Source of the DNA: Bradyrhizobium quebecense
Lineage (GTDB): Bacteria; Pseudomonadota; Alphaproteobacteria; Rhizobiales; Xanthobacteraceae
DNA: 64,000 nt
Assembly (NCBI RefSeq): GCF_013373795.3
Contig: NZ_CP088022.1
Span: 6,262,001 to 6,326,000 of the forward strand
Reading direction: 5' to 3'
Part shown: in pieces, positions 1-7,336 of the stretch
How the letters are laid out: the number at the start of each line of letters is the position of its first letter
Numbering within the stretch: the first letter of the stretch is position 1
Notes under the pieces: generated by a model
Told to the model about the DNA's origin: nothing
What the model saw: only the letters and a program-made list of their open reading frames with translations
Database searches by the model: none
Position numbers and translations under genes: made by a program

Positions 1-1
1 C

Positions 2-205
2 TTCACCTATCTCGGCACCCGCGTGAACAAGCAGTCGCGGATGCTGATGAAGGACGGCAAGCCGTCGGCCAACATGTTCGCCGCCGGCGAGATCATGGCC
101 GGCAACGTACTCGGCAAGGGCTACGCCGCCGGCATCGGCATGACCATCGGCAGCGTGTTCGGCCGCGTCGCCGGGCGGGAAGCGGCGAAGAATGCGCGGA
201 ACTGA
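2..205 (+). CDS. tcuA: C-terminal end of TcuA-like FAD-dependent tricarballylate dehydrogenase (partial)
   Basis: The gene enters from the left edge, so only the last 67 residues are visible (FTYLGTRVNKQSRM... to the stop). The Gly-rich tail with GEIMAGNVLGKGYAAG and GMTIGSVFGRVAGREAA matches the end of the succinate-dehydrogenase-like FAD flavoproteins TcuA/CobZ, where it closes the FAD-binding domain. TcuA oxidises tricarballylate to cis-aconitate and passes electrons to the TcuB iron-sulfur membrane protein, which is encoded just downstream at 1336. An internal GTG at 23 is in frame but is not the start. The family call rests on this short tail plus the neighbouring tcuB; another flavoprotein of the same family remains possible. 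Confidence 0.7.
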   Translation, partial: FTYLGTRVNKQSRMLMKDGKPSANMFAAGEIMAGNVLGKGYAAGIGMTIGSVFGRVAGREAAKNARN

Positions 206-229
206 GCCTCGTGCGATCAGGGAGGAGCG

Positions 230-1264
230 ATGTCACGTCTTGCGATGTTCGCCGCTGCGGCTGCCCTGATGGCATCGGCCGCGAGCCACGCCGCCGAGCC
301 GATCGCACTGCGCGACATGGGCTCGTTCCATGTCGGCGGCCGCCTGGTCGAGATCAGCGGCAAGCCGGTCAAGGACGTCACCTTCACGCCCGGCGGCGTG
401 CCGGCCAAGGTCGATCCGAACGGCACCTACCAGGTCGAGCAGATGTACGTGCAGTACTTCCTGCCGCAGAACGAGAAGGGCGCCTATCCGCTGCTGCTGT
501 GGCATGGCGGCGGGCTGACCGGCGTCACCTATGAGACAACGCCTGATGGCCGCGAGGGCTGGCTGAACTATTTCCTGCGCAAGGGCTGGAGCGTCTACAA
601 TTCGGACGCCGTCGAGCGCGGCCGCGCCGGCTGGGCGCAATACCCCGACATCTTCAAGGGCGAGCCGGTGTTCCTCACGACAGCCAATCCGTTCGAGCGC
701 TTTCGGATCGGCGACGGCCCCGGCTCCTACGATCCCGATCCGGCCAAGCGCCACCTGATGCCCGGCAGCCAGTTCCCGAACGAAGGCTACGAGAACTTCG
801 TCAAGCAGAACGTGCCGCGCTGGACCACCACCGATGACGCAACGATCGCGGCCTACATCGCCGAGATCGATCGCGTCGGTCCGTGCATCATCCTGTTCCA
901 CAGCCAGGCCGGCACGTTCGGCTTCAAGGTCGCGCAGGCGCGGCCCGACAAGGTGAAGGCGCTGATCGCAATCGAGCCGGCCGGCGTCGGCGACCCCGCC
1001 AAGGTCGACGCATTGAAGAATATCCCGACGCTGATGGTCTATGGCGATTACATCGAGCGCGATTCGCGCTGGCCGAAGATCCGCGCTACCGGCGGCGCCT
1101 TCGCCGACGCCATCCGCGCCGCCGGCGGCAGCGTCGATGTCGTCGATCTGCCCAAGACCGGCATCAAGGGCAATTCGCACATGATGATGATGGACAAGAA
1201 CAATGCCGAGGTCGCCGGCCTGATCCAGACATGGCTGGAAGGCAAAGGGCTAACGAAGAAATAG
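230..1264 (+). CDS. exported alpha/beta hydrolase (esterase-like) between tcuA and tcuB
   Basis: 344 residues beginning with a signal peptide (MSRLAMFAAAAALMASAASHAAE), so the enzyme probably acts in the periplasm. The fold signature is LLLWHGGG (oxyanion side), nucleophile Ser225 in FHSQAG instead of the usual GxSxG, and a likely catalytic His317 in GNSHMMMMD. The start is supported by a strong GGGAGGAG ribosome site ending just before the ATG. It lies 24 bp after tcuA and about 70 bp before tcuB, in the same direction. Exported hydrolases of this type cleave esters; an ester of a tricarboxylic acid is an attractive but unproven substrate. Confidence 0.8.
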   Translation: MSRLAMFAAAAALMASAASHAAEPIALRDMGSFHVGGRLVEISGKPVKDVTFTPGGVPAKVDPNGTYQVEQMYVQYFLPQNEKGAYPLLLWHGGGLTGVTYETTPDGREGWLNYFLRKGWSVYNSDAVERGRAGWAQYPDIFKGEPVFLTTANPFERFRIGDGPGSYDPDPAKRHLMPGSQFPNEGYENFVKQNVPRWTTTDDATIAAYIAEIDRVGPCIILFHSQAGTFGFKVAQARPDKVKALIAIEPAGVGDPAKVDALKNIPTLMVYGDYIERDSRWPKIRATGGAFADAIRAAGGSVDVVDLPKTGIKGNSHMMMMDKNNAEVAGLIQTWLEGKGLTKK

Positions 1265-1268
1265 CACA

Positions 1269-1334
1269 GCGTTTTCGAGCGAAGTAGGAACCGGTTCGCG
1301 TCAAGAAAACGCGTCAAACTAAAAGAGCTAGAGC
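1269..1334. repeat. interspersed rhizobial repeat, copy 1
   Basis: A 66-bp noncoding element (GCGTTTTCGAGCGAAGT ... GAAAACGCGTCAAA ... GAGCTAGAGC) fills the gap between the hydrolase stop and tcuB. A diverged second copy lies at 58935-59001. The arms GCGTTTTC and GAAAACGC can pair, so transcripts could form a hairpin. Confidence 0.7.
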
Positions 1335-1335
1335 G

Positions 1336-2439
1336 ATGCACGGGACGAGGATATTGCAGGAAGCCGACCGTCTGATGACGGTGTGCAATTCCTGCCGCTA
1401 TTGCGAAGGCCTGTGCGCGGTGTTTCCCGCGATGGAGATGCGCCGCGCCTTCTCCGACGGCGACCTCAACTATCTCGCCAATCTGTGCCATGCCTGCGGC
1501 GCCTGCTACACCGACTGCCAGTTCTCGCCACCGCACGAGTTCAACGTCAATGTGCCGAAGACGCTGGCGGTGGTGCGCGCGGAATCCTATGCTGCCTATG
1601 CTTGGCCGCGCGCCTTTGCCGGCGCGTTCGCGCGCAACGGCCTCGTCATCAGCCTGATCGCGGCGCTGAGCGTCGCCGCCTTCATCTTCGGCTTCGCCGC
1701 GATCAACGACCGCGGTGTGCTTTATGGCATCCACACCGGGCGCGGCGCATTCTACAAACTGATGCCGCACAATGCGATGGCGCTGCTGTTCGGCGTCGCC
1801 CTGCTCTACGCGATCCTCGCGCTGGTGATGGCCGTGCGCGCGTTCTGGCGCGCGATCGGCGAGCCCGTCGGCATGAAAACGGACGCAAGATCGCTGTTGC
1901 AGGCGATCCGCGACGCCGGCGAGCTGCGCTATCTCGACGGCGGCGGCGTCGGCTGCTTCAACGAGGACGACCACCCGACCGACCGCCGCAAGCTGTATCA
2001 CCACTTCACCTTCTACGGCTTCGTGCTGTGCTTTGCCGCGACCTGCGTCGGCACGCTGTACCACTATCTGCTGGCGCGCGAAGCGCCCTATGCGTGGTGG
2101 GACCTGCCGGTCGTGCTCGGCACACTCGGTGGCATCGGCCTCGTCGTCGGCCCGATCGGGCTCTTGTCAGAGAAATGGAAGCGCGACCGCGTGCTGGTCG
2201 ACGAGCAGCAGATGGGCATGGACACCGCGTTCATCCTGATGCTGTTCCTGACCAGCGTCACCGGCCTTGCCTTGCTGCTGTGGCGCGAGAGCGCCGCGAT
2301 GGGGCCGCTGCTGGCGCTGCATCTCGGCATGGTGTTCGCGCTGTTCATCACCATGCCCTACGGCAAATTCGTGCACGGCATCTACCGCTTCGTCGCGCTG
2401 GTGCGCTACGCGCGGGAACGGCAGATGATGGCGGAATGA
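1336..2439 (+). CDS. tcuB: TcuB/CitB-type iron-sulfur membrane electron-transfer protein
   Basis: 367 residues. The N-terminus carries two 4Fe-4S cysteine clusters: Cys17, 20, 23 and 27 in CNSCRYCEGLC, and Cys51, 54, 57 and 61 in CHACGACYTDC, followed by FSPPHEF. About six hydrophobic membrane segments follow, with histidines such as YHHF and YHY that can bind haem. TcuB reoxidises the FAD of TcuA and feeds electrons to the membrane quinone pool during tricarballylate oxidation. Length and order are as expected for the family. The unusual feature is the hydrolase gene between tcuA and tcuB. Confidence 0.88.
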   Translation: MHGTRILQEADRLMTVCNSCRYCEGLCAVFPAMEMRRAFSDGDLNYLANLCHACGACYTDCQFSPPHEFNVNVPKTLAVVRAESYAAYAWPRAFAGAFARNGLVISLIAALSVAAFIFGFAAINDRGVLYGIHTGRGAFYKLMPHNAMALLFGVALLYAILALVMAVRAFWRAIGEPVGMKTDARSLLQAIRDAGELRYLDGGGVGCFNEDDHPTDRRKLYHHFTFYGFVLCFAATCVGTLYHYLLAREAPYAWWDLPVVLGTLGGIGLVVGPIGLLSEKWKRDRVLVDEQQMGMDTAFILMLFLTSVTGLALLLWRESAAMGPLLALHLGMVFALFITMPYGKFVHGIYRFVALVRYARERQMMAE

Positions 2440-2479
2440 GTGGTGGGTCGGTTGAGCTACGCTGGCTCACCCGCATCCT

Positions 2480-2584
2480 GTCATTCCGGGATGCGCCGAA
2501 GGCGCAGGCCCGGAATCCATCGAGCCGGAGAACAAGCGGTGGAATGGATTCCGGGCTCGCCGCTTCACGGCGCCCCGGAATGAC
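2480..2584. repeat. palindromic REP-like element
   Basis: The ends GTCATTCCGGG and CCCGGAATGAC are perfect inverted complements, and an inner pair (GGAATCCAT / ATGGATTCC) nests inside them. It sits between convergent genes (tcuB and the Rieske gene) and may serve as a transcript end. Confidence 0.75.
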
Positions 2585-2590
2585 GGATGG

Positions 2591-3004
2591 TCAGAGATCC
2601 ACTACGACGTAGTCGCTTTCGACCGCGACCTTGATGGTCTCGGCGACATACGGTCCCTTCACCACATTGGTACCCGGCTCGACACTGACGGGATAGGCGC
2701 GCACGCGGAAGCGGCGTGGGTCGCAATAGGACTGGCCGGTGCGGATATCGAACTCCCAGCCATGCCAGGGACAGCGCAGGATCTCACCGAGCTTCGTGTA
2801 TTCGATCTCGCCGGGGTCTGACGACGAGGCGAGCCCGATCAGCGGCCCCTCGCACAGCGCCGCGCCCTGATGCGGGCAGCGGTTCAGCAGGCCGAAGAAC
2901 TCGCCCTTGACGTTGAAGACGGCGATCGGCCGTCCGTCGATCTCGAGGAATTTTCGCGACCCCGGCGGCAACTCGTCCACCGGGGCGATCACATGCCTTG
3001 CCAT
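2591..3004 (-). CDS. Rieske [2Fe-2S] ferredoxin-like protein
   Basis: 137 residues with the two Rieske cluster loops: Cys43-Pro-His45 in NRCPHQGA and Cys78-x-x-His81 in RCPWHGWEFD. There is no catalytic oxygenase domain, so it is a stand-alone electron carrier or small subunit. The chosen ATG at 3004 overlaps the TGA of the upstream amidohydrolase by one base; a TTG one codon earlier is possible. It is the last gene of a three-gene operon with two amidohydrolases. A Rieske ferredoxin usually needs an oxygenase partner, and none is present nearby. Confidence 0.85.
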   Translation of the reverse strand: MARHVIAPVDELPPGSRKFLEIDGRPIAVFNVKGEFFGLLNRCPHQGAALCEGPLIGLASSSDPGEIEYTKLGEILRCPWHGWEFDIRTGQSYCDPRRFRVRAYPVSVEPGTNVVKGPYVAETIKVAVESDYVVVDL

Positions 3005-4113
3005 CAAGAGACGCCGTACAGCTGCTTCGCATTGTCGAGGTAGAATGCCTGGCGATTGGCATCGCTGACGCCGGCCGGCAGCACGCGCGACGGCTCGTCG
3101 TAATCCCAGTGCGGGTAATCGGTCGCGAACAACAGCTTATCCCAACCGATCCACTCGATGGTCTGGAACAGATGGTCGCGGCTCTCCGGATCCTCCATCG
3201 GCTGCGTCGTCCACCAGATGTGATCGCGGATATACTCCGACGGCTTGCGCTTCAGATGCGGCACCTCGGCGTGCAGCCGCGCAAACACCTTGTCGAGCCG
3301 CCAGGCCAGCGACGGCGCCCAGCCGAACCCGGCCTCGACCATCACCATCTTCAGTTTCGGGAAGCGTTCGAACACGCCCTCGAGCACGAGGCTCGCCAGC
3401 GCGGTCTGCTGGCACTGCGAATGCCCGACCATCTCCTCGATGTAAAAGCTCGGCCAGCCCGACGCGGTGATCGGGTTGCCGCCGAAGCCGAAGGCGTGCA
3501 CGCCGATCGGAAGGCCGGCGTCCTGCGCCGCCTCATAGATCGGCCAGTAGCGGCGCTGGCCGAGCGGCTCGACATTGCGGCTCAGCAGCAGCACCTGGAC
3601 GAAATTCGTATCGCCTGCGCGCCTGCGGATTTCGGCCGCGGCCGACACGCCGTCCTCGTTGGCGACAACGACCGAGCCCTTCAGGCGCGAGTCCTTGCCG
3701 GTCCATTTCTCGATCTGCCAGTCGTTGATCGCAGAGCAGATCGCGGCGGCGAGATCCTGGTTGCGGATGCCCTGCCCGGTGTTGAGCGGGTTGAGCACGC
3801 CGAGCGCGACATTGTTGGGATCGAGATGCTGCTTCTGCATGAACGACAGCGACGAGCCCTGCGGGCCGCCTTCCGGCGGATAGGCATCGCGGCGCGAGGC
3901 GTTCGGCTGCGCCTTCGGATAGGGCGGGCCTTCCATCATGCCCTGATACGGATGGACGCCGAAGGTCTCGAGATGGCTGTGCCAGCGCTTGGCCAGATAA
4001 GGATGCAGCTCGTCCTTGGTCGCGCGTGCCGGATGGATGTCGCAATCGGCGATCGCGGTCTTGATGCCAGCTGACGCAGCCGCGTCGGGACGTTCCCGAA
4101 TCTGGATGTTCAT
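3004..4113 (-). CDS. amidohydrolase family protein (ACMSD-like TIM barrel), copy A
   Basis: 369 residues. Family 2 amidohydrolase features are an N-terminal metal-binding Asp25/His27 (DCDIHP), a His near residue 205 in GVHAFG, and an Asp near 331 in FATDYPHWDYDE. Members are metal-dependent hydrolases or decarboxylases related to 2-amino-3-carboxymuconate semialdehyde decarboxylase. It is homologous along its length to the next gene upstream and overlaps it by 4 bp (ATGA), so the two barrels are made together and may assemble together. The substrate is unknown. Confidence 0.85.
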   Translation of the reverse strand: MNIQIRERPDAAASAGIKTAIADCDIHPARATKDELHPYLAKRWHSHLETFGVHPYQGMMEGPPYPKAQPNASRRDAYPPEGGPQGSSLSFMQKQHLDPNNVALGVLNPLNTGQGIRNQDLAAAICSAINDWQIEKWTGKDSRLKGSVVVANEDGVSAAAEIRRRAGDTNFVQVLLLSRNVEPLGQRRYWPIYEAAQDAGLPIGVHAFGFGGNPITASGWPSFYIEEMVGHSQCQQTALASLVLEGVFERFPKLKMVMVEAGFGWAPSLAWRLDKVFARLHAEVPHLKRKPSEYIRDHIWWTTQPMEDPESRDHLFQTIEWIGWDKLLFATDYPHWDYDEPSRVLPAGVSDANRQAFYLDNAKQLYGVS

Positions 4114-5186
4114 GGCGTCGTCTCCTTCACCTGCAAGCGCGCATATGTCGCGTGCGGATTGTCGATCACGATCTTGCGAACCAGATCCTGCGACAGCCCC
4201 TTCGGCAGCACCTCGTCACCGTCGAACTGCCAATGCGGATAGTCGGTCGAGAATAGGATCAATTCGTCCGACTGCATATGGTCGAACAGCCGGTTCAGCG
4301 TGTCGCCGTCCGGCGGTGCGTCGACCGGCTGCAGCGAGAAACGGATGTTGCTGCGCACAATCTCCAGCGGCGCGCGGTCGACCCACGGCGTCTCCATGCG
4401 CACGCCGCGCCAAAACTTATGAAGCCGCCACAGGAATGGCGGCAGCCAGGTGAAACCGGACTCCAGCATCACCATTTTCAGGTTCGGATGCCGCGCGAAC
4501 ACGCCCTCGACGATCAGGCTGGTGAGCTGGGTCTGGAACGCCTGCGCCTGCGCGACATAATCCTCGATGTGATAGGAGCCCCAGCCGACCGAGGTCGGCG
4601 GGTTGTGATAGGCGCTGCCGGCATGGATTCCGATCGGCAGGCCGAGCCGTTCGGCCGCGGCGTAGATCGGCCAATAGTGACGCTTGCCGAGCGGCATGTC
4701 GCCCATCACGAGCATCAGCACCTGCACGAAGCGCTTGTCCTGCGCACAGCGCTCGATTTCGGCGACCGCCTTGCCGATGCTCTGCACGGGGATCACGATC
4801 GAGCCGCGCATGCGATCGTCCTTGTCGAGCCATTCCTTGACCAGCCAATCGTTCAGCGCGCGGCAGAAGGCATCGGCCATGTCCTCGGAGAACACCATCT
4901 GCACGCCATAGAGCGGATTGCAGATGCCGGTGGCGGTGCCGAACCGGTCGAGCGCCTGGCGCTGCATGTCGGCAAGGCTCGAACCCGGCTTGCCCTGGGC
5001 GGGACGCCAGTCCGGCCGCGAGGCGATCGGCGAATTGGTCGGATAGGATTGCGAGATCAGGTCGGTCATGCCGCGCGTCGTCACCTGGTCGCGCCAGTAG
5101 TCGTTCATATACGGCAGCAGGCTGGTGAGATGAGGCACGGCGGGATGCAGATCGCAATCCACGCCACCCGCGATCGGCAACGTCAT
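4110..5186 (-). CDS. amidohydrolase family protein (ACMSD-like TIM barrel), copy B
   Basis: 358 residues. Metal-ligand motifs match its downstream neighbour: Asp12/His14 in VDCDLHP, a His near 187 in GIHAGSAYHN, and an Asp near 314 in FSTDYPHW. The ATG at 5186 is preferred over an upstream in-frame start (5255) because GGAGGAAACACA directly precedes it. This is the first gene of the B-A-Rieske operon. The 170 bp upstream, shared with the divergent cinA-like gene, should hold the promoter, but I see no convincing motif. Function is unassigned; amide or carboxyl removal in aromatic breakdown is plausible. Confidence 0.85.
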   Translation of the reverse strand: MTLPIAGGVDCDLHPAVPHLTSLLPYMNDYWRDQVTTRGMTDLISQSYPTNSPIASRPDWRPAQGKPGSSLADMQRQALDRFGTATGICNPLYGVQMVFSEDMADAFCRALNDWLVKEWLDKDDRMRGSIVIPVQSIGKAVAEIERCAQDKRFVQVLMLVMGDMPLGKRHYWPIYAAAERLGLPIGIHAGSAYHNPPTSVGWGSYHIEDYVAQAQAFQTQLTSLIVEGVFARHPNLKMVMLESGFTWLPPFLWRLHKFWRGVRMETPWVDRAPLEIVRSNIRFSLQPVDAPPDGDTLNRLFDHMQSDELILFSTDYPHWQFDGDEVLPKGLSQDLVRKIVIDNPHATYARLQVKETTP

Positions 5187-5359
5187 TGTGTTTCCTCCGG
5201 CGCACGCTCTCACAACAACTTGTCGGGCGCCGCTTGGTTCTTGTCCGATATTCAATCAGGTCGGGCTGCGGTCCGCAACTCGGCAGGGGCCGGTGTGGTG
5301 TGCTAGGAAGGCAGAACGCCCCACGGGATTTTCATGGCAAGCAACAAGAGAGAGCGCCG

Positions 5360-5842
5360 ATGAACGCACTCATATCCATCGCCGAACAGGTCGCCGCGAA
5401 GCTGATCGCGAACAAGCAGACGATTGCGGTCGCGGAATCGTCCACCGGTGGACTGATCTCGGCATCGCTGCTCGCAGTGCCCGGCGCATCGGCCTATTTC
5501 CTCGGCGGCGGCGTGATCTACACCCGCGATGCACGGCGCGCGCTGATGGACATCTCCGACGACGCCATGCGCGGCCTCCGCTCGTCGTCGGAACCCTACG
5601 CACAATTGCTGGCGCGCCAGATCCGCGAACGCCTCTCGACCGATTGGGGATTGTCGGAAACCGGCGCCGCCGGCCCGACCGGCAACCGCTACGGCGATGC
5701 CGCCGGCCATAGCTGCATGGCGGTCGCAGGTCCCCAGCAACAGGTGATCACGCTGGAAACCGCCAGCGGCGACCGGCAGGCCAATATGCAGGCATTTGCC
5801 AAGGCGGCGCTGGAGCTGTTGTTGAAGAATCTGGCGCGGTAA
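5360..5842 (+). CDS. pncC: CinA C-terminal-type nicotinamide-nucleotide amidohydrolase
   Basis: 160 residues, a stand-alone CinA C-terminal domain. The active-site motif AESSTGGLISASLLAVPGAS (residues 25-44) and the later TGAAGPTGNRYGD loop are those of PncC, which deamidates nicotinamide mononucleotide to nicotinate mononucleotide in pyridine-nucleotide recycling. The ATG at 5360 follows AGAGAGAG. The upstream in-frame extension to 5186 lacks similarity and overlaps the divergent promoter. The N-terminal competence/pyrophosphatase domain of long CinA proteins is absent. Confidence 0.85.
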   Translation: MNALISIAEQVAAKLIANKQTIAVAESSTGGLISASLLAVPGASAYFLGGGVIYTRDARRALMDISDDAMRGLRSSSEPYAQLLARQIRERLSTDWGLSETGAAGPTGNRYGDAAGHSCMAVAGPQQQVITLETASGDRQANMQAFAKAALELLLKNLAR

Positions 5843-5888
5843 TCTCCCCACACGCGCCGCATTCGGCGATGTCGGATCATCGATCTAT

Positions 5889-5988
5889 CCCCGTCATCCT
5901 GAGGAGCGCGAAGCGCGTCTCGAGGGATCGACGGCCACCAGCGGGGCCGTGCATCTTTCGAGACGCGCTTCGTGCTCCTATGACGGGG
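5889..5988. repeat. palindromic REP-like element
   Basis: Begins CCCCGTCATCCTGAGGAGCG and ends GTGCTCCTATGACGGGG. The long inverted arms include a GCGAAGCGCGTCTCGA / TCGAGACGCGCTTCG stem. It lies between convergent genes (pncC and the HlyD gene) and may act as a bidirectional transcript end. Confidence 0.75.
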
Positions 5989-6013
5989 CGAAGACGGGTC
6001 GTCTGTAAGGAAA

Positions 6014-7336
6014 CTATTTCTCGCGGAACGAGCGCATGAACTGGTCGCTCATCGGCTTCATCAGATACGACAGCATGGTGCGGTCGCCGGTCTGGACGAA
6101 GGCCTCCACCGGCATGCCGGGGATGATCTTCACCTCGCTGCCGAGGCGCGCGACCTCTTGCGGCGGCATCGAGACGCGGATCGTGTAGTAGCTCTGCCCG
6201 GTGCGCTGGTCGGTGTTGACGTCGGCGGAGACGCGGGTGACGACGCCGTTCAGCTCCGGCGTGGTGCGCTGATTGAACGCGGAGAGCCGCAGCACGGTCT
6301 TTTGCCCGACCTGGAGCTTGTCGATGTCCTGCGGATTGACCTTGGCCTCGACCGACAGGTCATCGGCCCGGGGCACGATCATCATAATGGCATCGCCGGC
6401 GGTGACGACGCCGCCGACCGTGTGGACGGTCGATTGCAGCACCACACCGTCCTGCGGGGCGCGGATGTCGATGCGGCGGAGCTGGTCTTCGGCGGTGACC
6501 TTGCGCTCGACGAACTCGCCGATCTTGTCGTTGGCCTCGCGCAGGTCCTTCGAGACCTCCGAGAGCATGTCCTTGTCGACCTGGATGATCTGCAGTTCGG
6601 TCTCGGTGATCTTGCCCTTGGCCTGGGCGCGCGACGCAATGTACTGGGCGCGCTCGCCCGAGAGCCGCGCCGCGTCGCGCTCCAGCGTGGTGAGGCGGGT
6701 GAGCTGCACCAGATGCTGCTCATACAGCTGGCGGACGCCGACCAGCTCCTGCTGCACCAGCGCGATCTCCTTGTCCTTTGAGGTTTCCTGCGCCTGCAGG
6801 CCGGCGATTTCCTCGTTGAGCTGGGTGACACGCTCGCGCAGCTGCGCCTTCTGGCCGGCGCGGCCGTTAACCCGGACCTCGAACAGCTTGGTTTCGCTCG
6901 CCATGATGTCGCGGACGTCGGGATCCCTTGCCTGCTCGGTGAGCTGCGGCGGAAACGCGATCTTGTCGAGGCCCTGCTGCTCGGCCTGGAGCCGGGCCGC
7001 GCGCGCATAGAGACCGTTCAGCGTCTTGACCACGATCGCAAGGCTCGCCTTCACGACGGTCTCGTCGAGACGCACGACGACGTCGCCCGCCTTGACCGTG
7101 TCGCCGTCGCGCGCCAGGATTTCGCCGACGACGCCGCCGGTCGGATGCTGCACCTTCTTGACGTTGGTATCGACCACCACCGAGCCCGGCGCGATCAGCG
7201 CGCCCGAGATCGGCACCGTCGCGGCCCAGCCGCCGACGCCGCCGCCCAGAACCAGGACCACGACGAGGCCGACCACGAGGTGCTTTCTGATCGAAGCATG
7301 TGCGTTGCGCGGCTGATCGGTCATGCGGTCGCTCAT
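6014..7336 (-). CDS. HlyD-family periplasmic adaptor of a type I secretion system
   Basis: 440 residues. One membrane segment lies near residues 20-42 (LVVGLVVVLVLGGGVGG), followed by a biotinyl-lipoyl-like half (HPTGGVVGEILARDGDTVKAG), a long alpha-helical coiled-coil hairpin rich in Glu/Gln/Lys (about 140-290), and the C-terminal beta-barrel with RIDIRAPQDGVV. This is the PrsE/HlyD adaptor, linking the inner-membrane ABC exporter to an outer-membrane TolC channel. It overlaps the exporter gene by 4 bp (ATGA). No TolC gene and no obvious substrate is adjacent; the giant repeat protein at 24148-28311 is a candidate cargo. Confidence 0.92.
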   Translation of the reverse strand: MSDRMTDQPRNAHASIRKHLVVGLVVVLVLGGGVGGWAATVPISGALIAPGSVVVDTNVKKVQHPTGGVVGEILARDGDTVKAGDVVVRLDETVVKASLAIVVKTLNGLYARAARLQAEQQGLDKIAFPPQLTEQARDPDVRDIMASETKLFEVRVNGRAGQKAQLRERVTQLNEEIAGLQAQETSKDKEIALVQQELVGVRQLYEQHLVQLTRLTTLERDAARLSGERAQYIASRAQAKGKITETELQIIQVDKDMLSEVSKDLREANDKIGEFVERKVTAEDQLRRIDIRAPQDGVVLQSTVHTVGGVVTAGDAIMMIVPRADDLSVEAKVNPQDIDKLQVGQKTVLRLSAFNQRTTPELNGVVTRVSADVNTDQRTGQSYYTIRVSMPPQEVARLGSEVKIIPGMPVEAFVQTGDRTMLSYLMKPMSDQFMRSFREK

